The notes under the pieces: model-generated
The model's database searches: none
The model's input: the letters and a program-made list of their open reading frames with translations, nothing else
Told to the model about the DNA's origin: nothing
Program-made: the position numbers and the translations under genes
Assembly: GCF_027853915.1 (NCBI RefSeq)
Contig: NZ_JAQGLA010000062.1
Location: 1 to 46,152, forward strand
Source: Saccharopolyspora oryzae
GTDB lineage: Bacteria > Actinomycetota > Actinomycetes > Mycobacteriales > Pseudonocardiaceae
Length of the DNA: 46,152 bases
Direction: 5' to 3'
Shown here: positions 8,315 to 17,913 of the stretch, piece by piece
How positions within the stretch are numbered: the first letter of the stretch is position 1
Layout of the letters: every line of letters starts with the position of its first letter

Positions 8315-9208
8315 GTGGTTGCACTCGCCGATTACCCCCAGATCGCAGCGGGCAAGGTTCGCCAGCTGCACGCCGTCGACGACGAACACCTGCTGCTGGT
8401 CGCCTCCGATCGTCTCTCGGCGTACGACCACGTGCTGGACACGCCCATCCCGGACAAGGGTCGCGTGCTCACCGCGATGAGCGTGTACTGGTTCGAGCTG
8501 CTCGCCGACCTGGTGCCGAACCACCTGGTCAGCGCCGACGACCCGCGGATCCCCGGCGAGGTGCGCGGCCGCGCGCTGCTGGTGCGCCGACTGGAGATGC
8601 TGCCGGTGGAGTGCGTCGCGCGCGGCTACCTGACCGGATCCGGGCTGGCCGACTACCAGCGCACCGGCGCGGTGTGCGGCGTCGAGCTGCCGAGCGGGCT
8701 GGTCGAGGCCGCGAAGCTGCCGGAGCCGATCTTCACCCCGGCCACCAAGGCCGAGCTCGGCGACCACGACGAGAACATCAGCTTCGACGCGGTGGCCGCG
8801 CAGCTGGGCGCGGAGCGCGCCGAGCAGCTGCGCGAGGTGACGCTGCGGGTGTACGAGCGGGCGGCGGAGCACGCGCGCAGCCGCGGCGTGATCCTGGCCG
8901 ACACCAAGTTCGAGTTCGGCCTGGCGCCCGACGGCACCCTGGTGCTGGGCGACGAGGTCCTGACCCCGGACTCGTCCCGCTACTGGCCGGCGGACGGCTA
9001 CGAGCCCGGCCGGGTCCAGCCGTCGTTCGACAAGCAGTACGTCCGCAACTGGCTGACCTCCCCGGAGTCCGGCTGGGACCGGGCCTCCGACGTCCCCCCG
9101 CCGCCCCTCCCCGAGGACGTCCAGGCGGCGACCCGGGCCCGCTACGTCGAGGCCTACGAACGGATCACCGGCCGCTCCTTCGCCGACTGGCCCACCCCCG
9201 ACGCCTGA
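8315..9208 (+). CDS. purC: Phosphoribosylaminoimidazole-succinocarboxamide (SAICAR) synthase
   Basis: A 297-residue enzyme that joins aspartate to CAIR using ATP (purine step 7). Family features: [29 protein letters not shown] at the N-terminus (here the ATP-binding start), [21 protein letters not shown], and LADTKFEFG with the metal-binding acidic residues. The GTG at 8315 has GGGGGAG 8 nt upstream. The gene is divergent from the tenA-like gene with a 71-bp gap that must hold both promoters. Confidence 0.96.
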   Translation: MVALADYPQIAAGKVRQLHAVDDEHLLLVASDRLSAYDHVLDTPIPDKGRVLTAMSVYWFELLADLVPNHLVSADDPRIPGEVRGRALLVRRLEMLPVECVARGYLTGSGLADYQRTGAVCGVELPSGLVEAAKLPEPIFTPATKAELGDHDENISFDAVAAQLGAERAEQLREVTLRVYERAAEHARSRGVILADTKFEFGLAPDGTLVLGDEVLTPDSSRYWPADGYEPGRVQPSFDKQYVRNWLTSPESGWDRASDVPPPPLPEDVQAATRARYVEAYERITGRSFADWPTPDA

Positions 9209-9277
9209 CCCGTCAACCCCGGCCTCCGCGAACCCGACCACGTATCGCCCGGCCGGGTGAGCCCGCTGCGGCGGGTC

Positions 9278-9307
9278 GGTCCGCAGTTTCAATTGAAACT
9301 GCGGACC
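9278..9307. repeat. Family A palindrome, copy 2
   Basis: The core CAGTTTCAATTGAAACTG (9284-9301) is here extended by GC base pairs to a perfect 30-bp palindrome, 69 bp after purC. Confidence 0.9.
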
Positions 9308-9324
9308 CCACTCACGGCGGATCA

Positions 9325-9342
9325 CAGTTTCAATTGAAACTG
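9325..9342. repeat. Family A palindrome, copy 3
   Basis: A perfect 18-bp core starting 41 bp after the start of copy 2. The spacer ends ACGGCGGATCA, very like the spacer ACGGCGGACA between copies 4 and 5, so the pair appears to be a repeated unit. Confidence 0.9.
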
Positions 9343-9523
9343 CGGTTTCGGCGGAGCCCGGAGTGCGGTGCGGAATCGCCCGGTCGGGGGAGGTTCCGGC
9401 GTGTCTTCGGGTTGGTGGGGTGGGGACTGCTGACAGTTGCGGCGTGGAGGTTCGCCGGATTTGTGCCGCGGGGACACCTCGTCGTCAGGTCGTGGACATC
9501 CGGACCCGGCGGAATGAGGCATC

Positions 9524-10207
9524 GTGAGCCCGCCGCTGGTGGTGTCGTTGTCCGGACTCGACGTCCAGGTGCTGGACCGGTGCGCCGATTTCGGCGCTGA
9601 CCTGGACCAGCGCGCCGTCCCGCTGTCCCTGTTGATCGCGCCTCACCCGGCCCCGCACGCCGCAGTGCTCGACTGGGTCGCCGGGCGGATGGCCGCGCGC
9701 GACGCCGTGAGCCTGCACGGATTCGCCCGCGCCGCACCGGGTTTGCGATCCCGGCTCGCACCGGCCGCCGGGTTGCCGGCGCACGAGGCCGGGCTGCACC
9801 TAGTGGCCGCCGCCTCGATCCTCGAACGCCTGGGGCTGCGCACCAAGAGCTTCATCCCGCCGCGCTGGCTCGGTTCGCCGGGCACCATCACGGCCTTGCG
9901 GCGGCGCGGCTTCTCGGTGTGCGCGGACGCGGTGGCGGTCCGGGAGCTCGCGACCGGCCGGGTGCACCGCGGGCGCATCCGGGTGATCGGACCGGGCGAG
10001 CGCGCCGAGCCGTGGTGGTGCCGGGCGCTGGTGCTCGGGGCCGGGCGGGCAGCCCGCCGAGGACGTCCGGTGCGGCTCGCGGTGGACTCAGGTGTGCTGC
10101 GCAAACCCGCTGCGCGCCAAGCAGTTCTGGACGCCATCGACCTCGCCCTGCACCACGGCGCCCGCCCGGTCACCTACGCCTCGTTCGGCGTTCCCGGCGG
10201 CCTGTGA
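9524..10207 (+). CDS. DUF2334 polysaccharide-deacetylase-like protein
   Basis: A 227-residue protein with the actinobacterial DUF2334 pattern: LVVSLSGLD at the start, DAVSLHGF (about residue 60), GLPAHEAGLHLVAAASILERLG, FIPPRWLGSPGTITALRRRGF and a C-terminal AVLDAIDLALHHGARPVTY. The fold is related to carbohydrate esterase 4 deacetylases, but substrate and activity are not established. No signal peptide is visible. GTG start at 9524. Confidence 0.8.
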   Translation: MSPPLVVSLSGLDVQVLDRCADFGADLDQRAVPLSLLIAPHPAPHAAVLDWVAGRMAARDAVSLHGFARAAPGLRSRLAPAAGLPAHEAGLHLVAAASILERLGLRTKSFIPPRWLGSPGTITALRRRGFSVCADAVAVRELATGRVHRGRIRVIGPGERAEPWWCRALVLGAGRAARRGRPVRLAVDSGVLRKPAARQAVLDAIDLALHHGARPVTYASFGVPGGL

Positions 10208-10308
10208 AGGTCGATGAGAATCTCTTCACCGGACCTTCAGGACCGCCTCACACCGGGCCGCGAATCTGGTTCTCGTCAAGGGAAGACCCCGAACGAGAGG
10301 CGACGACG

Positions 10309-10731
10309 ATGCGGACCACGAAGCGGACCTGGCTCCTGACGGCTGCGGCGGCAGCGGTGCTCGCCCTCGGCGGCACGGGCGCGGCCCTGGCGAGCGCCTC
10401 GAACCCGGCCCCGATCCCGGCATCCCAGCCGCAGCCGCCGAACCCCGCCCAGGCGGCCCCCACCTGCATCGACGACGACCAGTTCGACGACCGCGACGAC
10501 AACGACCGCGACGACGACCGGGACGACCAGCTCGATGATCGCTTCGACGACTGCGACGACCAGTTCGACCACGACGACAAGGTCGACCACGACGACCGCG
10601 ACGACCGTGCTGACCACGACGACCGTGCTGACCACGACGACCGCGACGACCGTGCTGACCACGACGACCGTGCTGACCACGACGACCGCGACGACCACGG
10701 CCAGGACGACGCGGACGACCACGACGACTGA
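10309..10731 (+). CDS. Exported Asp/His-rich repeat protein
   Basis: A 140-residue protein. A signal peptide is clear (basic start RTTKR, hydrophobic core, ALASA cleavage region near residue 31), then a Pro-rich linker, then about 85 residues made almost only of Asp, Arg, His and Ala. Two cysteines (in PTCID and FDDCDD) could pair. The tail contains two perfect 45-bp repeats (10585-10674) and a partial third. High Asp/His suggests metal-ion binding outside the cell, which is inference from composition. GAGAGG precedes the ATG by 8-9 nt. A family C element begins 7 bp after the stop. Confidence 0.75.
   Translation: MRTTKRTWLLTAAAAAVLALGGTGAALASASNPAPIPASQPQPPNPAQAAPTCIDDDQFDDRDDNDRDDDRDDQLDDRFDDCDDQFDHDDKVDHDDRDDRADHDDRADHDDRDDRADHDDRADHDDRDDHGQDDADDHDD
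10585..10695 (+). repeat. 45-bp in-frame tandem repeat
   Basis: Two identical 45-bp copies (10585-10629, 10630-10674) and about 21 bp of a third, encoding the 15-residue unit DHDDRDDRADHDDRA. Perfect identity suggests recent slippage, so copy number is likely variable between strains. Confidence 0.92.
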
Positions 10732-10737
10732 CCGTCC

Positions 10738-10817
10738 GTTTCCGCTGGTCAGGTCACGTGAGTACTTTGGGGTGCTATAACGCCCCAAAGTACTCACGAG
10801 CCGCCACCTGCGAAAAC
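10738..10817. repeat. Family C palindromic element, copy 2
   Basis: Exactly 80 bp with ends GTTTCCGC and GCGAAAAC, the same length and layout as copy 1. The inner inverted repeat begins CGTGAGTACTTTGGGG, loop around TGCTATAA. It lies between convergent genes (Asp/His-rich protein and UlaG-like hydrolase). Confidence 0.85.
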
Positions 10818-10830
10818 GGGCGCTCGCGGG

Positions 10831-11466
10831 TCAGAGTGCGGTGGGGGTGCCCTTGGTGAGGACCTGGATCGCGGTGCCCTCCGGGCCGAGGTTCTCGAAC
10901 ATCCGGTAGTGCATCTGCGGCACGGCCAGCACCGCCTCGTGGATCGGGACCGCCGTTCGCGGGGCGACCGCGCGGAGGAAGTCGACCGCTTCGGAGAGCT
11001 TCAGCCACGGTGCCGCGGTCGGCAGGCCGAGGACGTCGATGCGCTGCTCGGGCACGAAGAACGAGTCGCCCGGGTGGTAGAAGGCGCCGTGGTCGACGAG
11101 GTAGCCGATGTTGTCGACCACCGGGATGTCCGGGTGGATCACCGCGTGCTCGCCGCCGACCACGGTGATCGCCGCGCCGCCGATCTCGATCGAGTCGCCG
11201 GGCCGCGCGGTGGTCGCCGACAGGCCGTGCTCCGCGACCGAGGCCGCCGAACCCGGGTCGACGACCAGGCGGGCGTTCGGGTTGGCCGCCAGCAGCGCGG
11301 GCAGCCGGTCCAGGTCGACGTGGTCGGCGTGCTGGTGGGTGATCAGCACGGCGTCCAGGTCGCGCAGCCCCTCGAAGTCCGCGGAGAACGTCCCCGGGTC
11401 GATCAGCAGCCGCGCCGACCCGGTTTCGACCAGCACGCAGGAGTGTCCGAAGTGGGTGATCTGCAC
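10831..11466 (-). CDS. UlaG-like metallo-beta-lactamase-fold hydrolase
   Basis: A 211-residue protein of the MBL superfamily. Metal ligands: HFGHSC near the N-terminus, HQHADHVD (about residue 44-51), GGEHAVIHPD, HPGDSFF and a late PIHEAVL histidine. This spacing fits the UlaG/L-ascorbate-6-phosphate lactonase-like cytoplasmic group; the substrate is unknown. GTG start with GAGGAGG 6 nt upstream. The next gene upstream on the same strand ends 48 bp away, so co-transcription is possible. Confidence 0.85.
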   Translation of the reverse strand: MQITHFGHSCVLVETGSARLLIDPGTFSADFEGLRDLDAVLITHQHADHVDLDRLPALLAANPNARLVVDPGSAASVAEHGLSATTARPGDSIEIGGAAITVVGGEHAVIHPDIPVVDNIGYLVDHGAFYHPGDSFFVPEQRIDVLGLPTAAPWLKLSEAVDFLRAVAPRTAVPIHEAVLAVPQMHYRMFENLGPEGTAIQVLTKGTPTAL

Positions 11467-11514
11467 GGTGTTCCTCCTCGAAAGACGTTTGCCGCGCGAA
11501 CTACTCTCGCACGG

Positions 11515-12504
11515 TCACCAGGTCCGGTGCGGCAGCGCGCCGAGCAGTTCGGCTTCCTCGGCGGCGGTCAGCCCGGCCTTGCGCTCGCGGTCGGATCCCC
11601 GTTCCCGCTCGGTGGCCAGCGCTGCTGACACCGTCTCGGCCAGCGGCCGGATCTGCAGCCCGGCGGCCAGCGCGGGCGCGGCGTCGTGCGAGGCGAAGCC
11701 GTCCCAGCCGTCGGGGATCCAGAGCGGCAGCGACTTCGGCCCGCTCCAGCGCTGAGCTCCCGCCTCGGCGAGCGCTTCCGGCGCAACGGCCGCGAGCGAG
11801 GTGCCGGCCGGCGCGACGAGCTCGGCGATCTCCGCCAGCAGCGCACCCAGCGTGGTGACCGGCCCGATGCCGTCGAAGGTTCCGGCGAGGCCGCGCTCGG
11901 CGGCGGTGACGATCCAGGCGGCCAGGTCGCGCACGTCGATGTGCTGCGACGGGGCGTCCGGCGTGTCCGGCACGAGCACCTGCCCGCCGCGCGACATCCG
12001 CAGCGGCCAGTACCCGAACCGGTCGGACGGGTCGCCAGGCCCGGTGATCAGCCCGGGGCGCACCACGAACGCGCGTTCGCCCATCGCGTCCCGCACCGCG
12101 TTCTCGCAGGCCACCTTGATCCCGCCGTAGGACTCGGGAGTGCTGGTGTCGGCGGAGTCGGTGATCGGCTCGAGCAGCGGTCCATCAGTGCTCTGACCAG
12201 TGGTTTCGTTGTCCGAGTAGACGTTGATCGAGGACACGAACGTCCAGTGGCCGGCGTCGCCCAAGGTCTCCAGCGCCGAACGCACCCACTGGTAGTTCCG
12301 CGCGACGTCGACGACCGCGTCGAACTGCGACCCGGCCAGCGCCCCGAGGCCCTCCTCGCGGTCCACGACCACCAGCTCAGCACCCTCCGGTACACGCCCG
12401 CTCGCACCACGCGCTGCGCACACGACGTCGTGCCCGCGCTTCAGCGCTTCCGCGGCGACCGCGTGACCGACGAAGACAGTTCCGCCCAGAACCAAGATCC
12501 GCAT
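11515..12504 (-). CDS. NAD(P)-dependent epimerase/dehydratase family protein
   Basis: A 329-residue extended short-chain dehydrogenase. The Rossmann motif is MRILVLGGTVFVGHAVA (GxxxxxG) and the catalytic YxxxK is YGGIK (about residue 125), with VSSINVYSD before it. This resembles actinobacterial reductases that act on nucleotide-sugar-like or small carbonyl substrates; substrate unknown. ATG start. The gene downstream is the UlaG-like hydrolase. Confidence 0.85.
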   Translation of the reverse strand: MRILVLGGTVFVGHAVAAEALKRGHDVVCAARGASGRVPEGAELVVVDREEGLGALAGSQFDAVVDVARNYQWVRSALETLGDAGHWTFVSSINVYSDNETTGQSTDGPLLEPITDSADTSTPESYGGIKVACENAVRDAMGERAFVVRPGLITGPGDPSDRFGYWPLRMSRGGQVLVPDTPDAPSQHIDVRDLAAWIVTAAERGLAGTFDGIGPVTTLGALLAEIAELVAPAGTSLAAVAPEALAEAGAQRWSGPKSLPLWIPDGWDGFASHDAAPALAAGLQIRPLAETVSAALATERERGSDRERKAGLTAAEEAELLGALPHRTW

Positions 12505-12561
12505 GGCCCCACGCTTCCGGAAAACCGCGGGCGGGGCGACGGTTCTCGCTACCGGTGAACG

Positions 12562-12607
12562 CCCGTGAGCACTTTGGGCTGCCAGAGCGACCCAAAGTGC
12601 TCACGGG
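12562..12607. repeat. Family C palindromic element, copy 3 (inner hairpin)
   Basis: Perfect 17-bp inverted repeat CCCGTGAGCACTTTGGG (12562-12578) and its complement (12591-12607) with a 12-nt loop. Outer flanks are degenerate (GGACCAGGTCAACC on the right). It fills the gap between two minus-strand genes and overlaps no CDS. Confidence 0.85.
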
Positions 12608-12613
12608 ACCAGG

Positions 12614-13012
12614 TCAACCGGTGACGGTGATGGTCATCATCGGTCCGGCGCCGCCGCCGACGCGGGTGTGCACCGGGTACTCGCCGGGCGGCACGTCGGC
12701 GATGGTCGCTACCGCCTCCGCGACGCCGTCGCGGTCGGTGACCACCTCGGCCACGCCCTCGTCCGCTCCGACGGGGTGCTGGCCGTGGCGCACGAACGCA
12801 GGGGAGGAGATCCAGCTGACCCCCTCCAATCCGTGGTCGAGCCGCATGACCAGCGTGTTCCCCGCCCGGACCTGGGACTTGTCGGCGGTGAACCGCGGCT
12901 GTTCGGCGACCTGCGCCGAGCCGGTGGCAGGTGCGGCGGTGGCCGGGACGGTGGTGGTCAGCGCGAGTCCGGCGAACAGCGCCGCCCCCAGCAATGTCTT
13001 GATCGTGCGCAT
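12614..13012 (-). CDS. Secreted protein of unknown function
   Basis: A 132-residue protein with a clear signal peptide (RTIKTLLGAALFAGLALTT, cleavage near ATAAPA about residue 27). The mature part is about 105 residues with predicted beta character, ending AGPMMTITVTG. FVRHGQHPVGADEG and a GEYPVHTRVGGG stretch are the only notable parts. I do not recognise the family; an immunoglobulin-like or actinobacterial exported domain is possible. No cysteines in the mature region. Confidence 0.7.
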   Translation of the reverse strand: MRTIKTLLGAALFAGLALTTTVPATAAPATGSAQVAEQPRFTADKSQVRAGNTLVMRLDHGLEGVSWISSPAFVRHGQHPVGADEGVAEVVTDRDGVAEAVATIADVPPGEYPVHTRVGGGAGPMMTITVTG

Positions 13013-13272
13013 CGGAATGCGTTTCCCCTCAGTGTTCAGAACCGGGCACCTCCCCTAGGTGCCTGCTCTGTTAGACGCCGAACGGCATCAAAGGTTTAGA
13101 CAAGTAGCGAAAATTGTGGCGCAAGACACATTAGCGGCGGTATGTGGTGAGCCACACCGCACCCAGCGCCCCTGCTGGAGTGGGTGAACTCGCAGCTCAG
13201 TTACGCTTCGCCCGTACTGCTGGCCATCCGCCGGATCCCGGCGGATCTGCACGGAAACCGGGAGCAGCACCC

Positions 13273-13512
13273 GTGGCCCGAGTCGTTGTCGACGTCATGC
13301 CGAAGCAGGAGATCCTGGACCCGCAGGGGCAGGCGGTGGCCAATGCGCTGCCGCGGCTCGGGTTCGAGGGGATCGCCGAAGTCCGCCAGGGTAAGCGTTT
13401 CGAGCTGGAGGTCGCCGACGACGTCGACGACGAGCAGCTGGCGAAGATCGCCGAAACGCTGCTCGCCAACCCGGTCATCGAGGACTGGACCGTCCGGCGG
13501 GTGGACTCGTGA
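13273..13512 (+). CDS. purS: FGAM synthase subunit PurS
   Basis: A 79-residue protein, the small subunit that bridges PurQ and PurL in the three-part FGAM synthase of Gram-positives (purine step 4). [21 protein letters not shown] and [11 protein letters not shown] match the family closely. The GTG at 13273 has GGAG 9 nt upstream; the longer frame adds 43 residues of non-family sequence. It starts the purSQL operon, and the last 4 bp overlap purQ (GTGA). The AT-rich stretch at about 13085-13145 is the likely promoter area. Confidence 0.95.
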   Translation: MARVVVDVMPKQEILDPQGQAVANALPRLGFEGIAEVRQGKRFELEVADDVDDEQLAKIAETLLANPVIEDWTVRRVDS

Positions 13513-14186
13513 GCGCGAAGATCGGCGTCGTCACCTTCCCCGGCACCCTCGATGACGTCGACGCCGCTCGCGCGGTGCGCCGCGCCGGTGCCGAATCCGT
13601 CTCGCTCTGGCACGCCGACCACGACCTCAAGGGCGTGGACGCGGTGGTCGTGCCGGGCGGGTTCTCCTACGGCGACTACCTGCGCTGCGGCGCGATCGCC
13701 AAGTTCGCCCCGGTGATGACCGAGGTGGTCGAAGCCGCCCGCAAGGGCATGCCGGTGCTCGGCGTGTGCAACGGCTTCCAGATCCTGTGCGAGTCCGGGC
13801 TGCTGCCCGGAGTGCTGACCCGCAACGCGGGCCTGCACTACGTCTGCCGCGACCAGTGGCTGAAGGTCGAGAACAACAGCAGCGCCTGGACCACCCGCTA
13901 CGACGCGGGCGCCGAGCTGCTGATCCCGATCAAGCACGGTGAGGGCAACTACATGGCCGACCAGGCCGTCCTCGACGAGCTCGAGGGCGAGGGCCGGGTG
14001 CTGTTCCGCTACGCGGGCGAGAACCCGAACGGTTCTCAGCGCGGCATCGCGGGCATCACCGACGCGCGCGGTCGGGTCGCGGGCATGATGCCGCACCCGG
14101 AGCACGCGATCGACCCGCTGACCGGCCCCACCGACGACGGCCTCGGCATGTTCCTGTCCGTTCTGGATGCACTGGTGGCAGCATGA
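13509..14186 (+). CDS. purQ: FGAM synthase glutaminase subunit PurQ
   Basis: A 225-residue class I glutamine amidotransferase that supplies ammonia to PurL. The nucleophile is C87 in VLGVCNGFQ and the partner residues are H196 and E198 in [21 protein letters not shown] and [15 protein letters not shown] are family-typical. It overlaps purS by 4 bp (GTGA) and purL by 4 bp (ATGA), so translation should be coupled and the three subunits made in fixed proportion. Confidence 0.97.
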   Translation: MSAKIGVVTFPGTLDDVDAARAVRRAGAESVSLWHADHDLKGVDAVVVPGGFSYGDYLRCGAIAKFAPVMTEVVEAARKGMPVLGVCNGFQILCESGLLPGVLTRNAGLHYVCRDQWLKVENNSSAWTTRYDAGAELLIPIKHGEGNYMADQAVLDELEGEGRVLFRYAGENPNGSQRGIAGITDARGRVAGMMPHPEHAIDPLTGPTDDGLGMFLSVLDALVAA

Positions 14187-16498
14187 CCAACTCTGTGAAC
14201 GTGGACGTTGACGGTCGAACCGTCGAATTCGACACTGTCGAGAGCGCCAAGTCCACACCTCAGACCTCGCAGCCGTACCGCGAGCTCGGGCTGAAGGACG
14301 ACGAGTATGCCCGGATCCGCGAGATCCTGGGGCGCCGTCCCACCGATGCCGAGCTCGCCATGTACTCGGTGATGTGGAGCGAGCACTGCTCCTACAAGTC
14401 GTCGAAGGTGCACCTGAAGTACTTCGGCGAGACCACCACCGACGAGATGCGCGAGAAGATGCTCGCGGGCATCGGCGAGAACGCCGGTGTGGTCGACATC
14501 GGCGACGGCTGGGCGGTGACGTTCAAGCTGGAGAGCCACAACCACCCGTCCTACGTCGAGCCCTACCAGGGCGCGGCGACCGGTGTCGGCGGCATCGTCC
14601 GCGACATCATGGCGATGGGTGCCCGCCCGGTCGCGGTGGCCGACCCGCTGCGCTTCGGCCCGGCCGATGCCGAGGACACCAAGCGCGTGCTGCCGGGCAT
14701 CGTGGCCGGCGTCGGCGGCTACGGCAACTGCCTGGGCCTGCCGAACATCGGCGGCGAGGTCGTCTTCGACGAGTGCTACAGCGGGAACCCACTGGTCAAC
14801 GCCATGTGCGTCGGCGTGATGAAGGTCGAGGACCTGCACCTGGCGCACGCCAGCGGCAAGGGCAACAAGATCATCCTGTTCGGTGCGCGCACCGGTCTGG
14901 ACGGCATCGGCGGCGTGTCGGTGCTGGCCTCGGAGACCTTCGACGGCGACGAGAGCGGGACCGGCCGCAAGAAGCTGCCGAGCGTCCAGGTCGGCGACCC
15001 GTTCGCCGAGAAGGTGCTCATCGAGTGCTGCCTGGAGCTGTACCACGCGGGCCTGGTCGTGGGCATCCAGGACCTGGGCGGTGCGGGCCTGTCCTGCGCC
15101 ACCTCCGAGCTGGCCTCGGCCGGTGACGGCGGCATGCGCGTCGACCTGGACCAGGTCCCGCTGCGCGCCACCGGCATGACGCCGGCCGAGATCCTCTCCA
15201 GCGAGTCGCAGGAGCGGATGTGCGCCGTGGTGGACCCGTCCAACGTGGACGCCTTCCTGGAGGTGTGCCGCAAGTGGGACGTCACCGCGACCGTCATCGG
15301 TGAGGTCACCGACGGCGAGAACCTCGAGATCTACTGGCACGGCGAGCTCGTGGTGGACGTGCCGCCGCGCACCGTCGCGCACGAGGGCCCGGTCTACGAG
15401 CGCCCGGTCGAGCGTCCCGCCGAGCAGGACCTGATCGCCGCGGACAGCGCGAGCACGCTGGCCCGTCCGTCCACTCCGGACGAGCTGCGGGAGACCATCC
15501 TGCGGATGGCGGCCTCGCCGAACTTGTGCTCCCGCGCGTGGGTCACCGACCAGTACGACCGCTACGTGCGCGGCAACACCGTGCTGGCGCAGCCGTCGGA
15601 CGGCGGTGTGCTGCGCATCGACGAGGAGACCGGGCGCGGCATCGCGATCTCGACCGACTGCAACGCCCGCTACACCCGGCTCGACCCGTACACGGGCGCG
15701 CAGCTGGCGCTGGCCGAGGCCTACCGCAACGTGGCGACCACCGGTGCGACGCCGGTGGCGGTCACCAACTGCCTGAACTTCGGTTCGCCGGAGGACCCGG
15801 GCGTGATGTGGCAGTTCCAGCAGGCGGTGCGCGGCCTGGCCGACGCCTGCGCGGAGCTGGGCATCCCGGTGACCGGCGGCAACGTCAGCTTCTACAACCC
15901 GACCGGGCAGAAGGCGATCCTGCCGACGCCGGTGGTCGGCGTGCTGGGCACGATCGACGACGTCACCCGCCGCATCCCGACCGGCATCGGCGGCGAGGAG
16001 GGCGAGACGCTGCTGCTCCTCGGCGAGACGCGCGAGGAGTTCGGCGGTTCGGAGTGGGCGCGCGTGGTGCACGACCACCTCGGCGGTGTGCCGCCGAAGG
16101 TCGACCTGGCGCGCGAGAAGCTGCTGGCGGAGGTCCTGCTCGCGGGCTCCCGCGACGGCATGGTCTCGGCGGCGCACGACCTCTCCGAGGGCGGCCTGGC
16201 GCAGGCGCTGGTCGAGACGGCGCTGGTCGGCGAGTGCGGTGCCCGGGTGGTCCTGCCCGAGGGCGCGGACCCGTTCGTCTGGCTGTTCTCCGAGTCCGCG
16301 GGTCGCGTCCTGGTGGCGGTCCCGCGCTCCGAGGAGGTCCGCTTCACCGACATGTGCACCGCGCGCGGTCTGCCGTGGTCCAAGGTCGGTGTCGCCGACG
16401 CGGGCGAGAAGTCCCTGGACATCCAGGACGTCGCGAACATCCCGCTCGACGAGCTCCGCGAGGCCTGGGAAGGCACCCTGCCGAAGCTGTTCGGCTGA
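14183..16498 (+). CDS. purL: FGAM synthase large subunit PurL
   Basis: A 771-residue small-type PurL that uses ATP and ammonia from PurQ to turn FGAR into FGAM. Family regions: [12 protein letters not shown] (about 68), [22 protein letters not shown] (about 115), [12 protein letters not shown], and the second-half [12 protein letters not shown]. Two tandem PurM-like halves are evident. The start ATG overlaps the purQ stop. A strong hairpin 8 bp past the stop ends the operon. Confidence 0.97.
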   Translation: MTNSVNVDVDGRTVEFDTVESAKSTPQTSQPYRELGLKDDEYARIREILGRRPTDAELAMYSVMWSEHCSYKSSKVHLKYFGETTTDEMREKMLAGIGENAGVVDIGDGWAVTFKLESHNHPSYVEPYQGAATGVGGIVRDIMAMGARPVAVADPLRFGPADAEDTKRVLPGIVAGVGGYGNCLGLPNIGGEVVFDECYSGNPLVNAMCVGVMKVEDLHLAHASGKGNKIILFGARTGLDGIGGVSVLASETFDGDESGTGRKKLPSVQVGDPFAEKVLIECCLELYHAGLVVGIQDLGGAGLSCATSELASAGDGGMRVDLDQVPLRATGMTPAEILSSESQERMCAVVDPSNVDAFLEVCRKWDVTATVIGEVTDGENLEIYWHGELVVDVPPRTVAHEGPVYERPVERPAEQDLIAADSASTLARPSTPDELRETILRMAASPNLCSRAWVTDQYDRYVRGNTVLAQPSDGGVLRIDEETGRGIAISTDCNARYTRLDPYTGAQLALAEAYRNVATTGATPVAVTNCLNFGSPEDPGVMWQFQQAVRGLADACAELGIPVTGGNVSFYNPTGQKAILPTPVVGVLGTIDDVTRRIPTGIGGEEGETLLLLGETREEFGGSEWARVVHDHLGGVPPKVDLAREKLLAEVLLAGSRDGMVSAAHDLSEGGLAQALVETALVGECGARVVLPEGADPFVWLFSESAGRVLVAVPRSEEVRFTDMCTARGLPWSKVGVADAGEKSLDIQDVANIPLDELREAWEGTLPKLFG

Positions 16499-16506
16499 TC
16501 TCTCGA

Positions 16507-16549
16507 GGTGAAGGGCACTCCTGACCGGCGGTCAGAAGTGCCCTTCACC
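16507..16549 (+). terminator. Terminator hairpin after purSQL
   Basis: Inverted repeat with 20-bp arms (GGTGAAGGGCACTCCTGACC, one mismatch) around a 3-nt loop, 8 bp after the purL stop. Confidence 0.75.
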
Positions 16550-16583
16550 CATTTCCGGATCCGCCCGGATCGCTGGGTGCCGA

Positions 16584-16629
16584 CTCGTGAGTGGTTTGGG
16601 GTGCTATGACGCCCCAAAACACTCACGAG
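16584..16629. repeat. Family C palindromic element, copy 4 (inner hairpin)
   Basis: Inner inverted repeat with 18-bp arms (CTCGTGAGTGGTTTGGGG; one G-T type mismatch) and loop TGCTATGACG. The right flank GCCTGACCTGCG is the conserved outer sequence. It lies between convergent purL and the phosphatase genes. Confidence 0.85.
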
Positions 16630-16656
16630 GCCTGACCTGCGCTGGCGGAACCTCGG

Positions 16657-17913
16657 TCAGAGACGGCTGAAGTCGAAGGCTTCCGCGCGGGCGGTTCCGT
16701 CGTAGCCGCCGGTCGGGGCCGGAAGGCCGAAGAGGGCTCCGAGGGTCGGCGCGACGTCGATGGTGTGGGCCTCGGCGGAGGACGTTCCGGTGCGGACTGC
16801 AGGGTGGCCGCCCGTGGTGAAGAACGGGATCGGCTCGGTGGCCGGGTGGCCGTGGTTGCCCGGGATCGGGTTGGAGATGACCTCCGGGTCCGCGAAGCGC
16901 CAGCCCGGTTCGCAGTACACGAGCAAGTCCCCCGCTTCGGCGCCGAGTCGGAGGTCGCGCGGGTCGTGCGCGGAGAGCACGCCTTCGGTGGCCAGCGCCA
17001 ACTCCCGCATCCGCGCCACCGCGGCGTCGCGCTCCGCCGTCGGCCCGGTGAAGTACAGCAGGTCCGCGCCGCCGTTCTGGGCGATCTGGATGCGTCCGGC
17101 CAGCAGCGGGTCGTCGCCCATCGCCTTCTGCAACGAGATCACCTTGTGCGCCCACGACCAGTCCATCGAGTGGTCGGCGCAGATCAGCAGCACGCTGCTG
17201 GACCAGCGCCCGGTGTCCACGAGGTGGTCGACGAACCGGCCGACCTGGGCGTCGGCGGAGGCCAGGGCCGCCGTCCGGGCCGCGCGCAGGGTGGTGCCGG
17301 TCAGGTCGGCGTGGCCCATCCGGTCCACGTCGCCGAAGTTGGCGAACGCGAAGTCCGGATCCGCGCTGTCCACCATGGACATCAGCGCGTTCGCGGTGAA
17401 CAGGTCCGGAGCGTGCCCGGTGATCGGCAGGACCGGCTTCGGCTCCCAGCGCACGCTGGCCCGGGTGCCGAAGACTCCGTAGAGGTACTCCTTGCTCAGC
17501 ACGCTGCCGGTGACCTTCCCGTTGTCCCGCAAGCGGTCCAGCAGGGTGTCGAAGCGCAGGTCCGACGCGCGGTCGAGGGTGCGGACCTCGCCCTGCGCCG
17601 CGTCGTAGACCGAGTTGGCCGGCACGCCGGAGCGGTCCGGGCGGACGCCGGTCATCATCATCACGTGGTTCGGGATCGTCTCCATCACGGGCAGCGAACG
17701 CGCCTGCGGGAAGGACGTCCCGGCCTCGCGCAGCTCGTGCAGGCGCGGGGTCAGCTGCGGGGTGATCTCGTCCGGCGAGCAGCCGTCGACGACCAGCGAG
17801 TAGACCCGCAGGGGCTTGTCACCGTCGGCCGCCCACGCCGCGGGGGACGCGGCGGAGAGCAGCACGCCGGTTCCGGCGACCTGGAGGAAACTGCGTCGGC
17901 TCAGCGAAGTCAT
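16657..17913 (-). CDS. Exported alkaline-phosphatase-superfamily hydrolase
   Basis: A 418-residue protein. A Tat signal is evident (SLSRRSFLQVAGTGVLLSAA, cleavage near AWAAD). The mature part is a type I phosphodiesterase/nucleotide pyrophosphatase-like domain: VDGCSPDEITPQL, PNHVMMMTGVRPDRSG (catalytic Thr/metal region), FGDVDRMGHAD, and ADHSMDWSW and NHGHP metal ligands. It probably hydrolyses phosphate esters outside the cell. Its start ATG overlaps the stop of the upstream PhoD gene by 4 bp (ATGA), giving a two-gene operon. Confidence 0.85.
   Translation of the reverse strand: MTSLSRRSFLQVAGTGVLLSAASPAAWAADGDKPLRVYSLVVDGCSPDEITPQLTPRLHELREAGTSFPQARSLPVMETIPNHVMMMTGVRPDRSGVPANSVYDAAQGEVRTLDRASDLRFDTLLDRLRDNGKVTGSVLSKEYLYGVFGTRASVRWEPKPVLPITGHAPDLFTANALMSMVDSADPDFAFANFGDVDRMGHADLTGTTLRAARTAALASADAQVGRFVDHLVDTGRWSSSVLLICADHSMDWSWAHKVISLQKAMGDDPLLAGRIQIAQNGGADLLYFTGPTAERDAAVARMRELALATEGVLSAHDPRDLRLGAEAGDLLVYCEPGWRFADPEVISNPIPGNHGHPATEPIPFFTTGGHPAVRTGTSSAEAHTIDVAPTLGALFGLPAPTGGYDGTARAEAFDFSRL

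Larger units (their letters stand above)
9209..9523. other. Intergenic region with two family A palindromes
   Basis: No convincing gene. Two copies of the family A palindrome lie here (9278-9307 and 9325-9342); the rest is G-rich and without clear promoter elements. Confidence 0.6.

Noticed and set aside
10276..10797. Val-rich minus-strand frame opposite the Asp/His repeat protein
   Set aside because: Its valine runs are the reverse complement of Asp codons; no start signal or family match.
12562..12607. Family C hairpins as ordinary rho-independent terminators only
   Set aside because: They lack T-runs, share outer conserved ends beyond the stem, and one copy lies inside a former coding sequence.
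14036..16177. 713-codon minus-strand frame opposite purL
   Set aside because: Shadow frame; purL is unmistakable on the plus strand.
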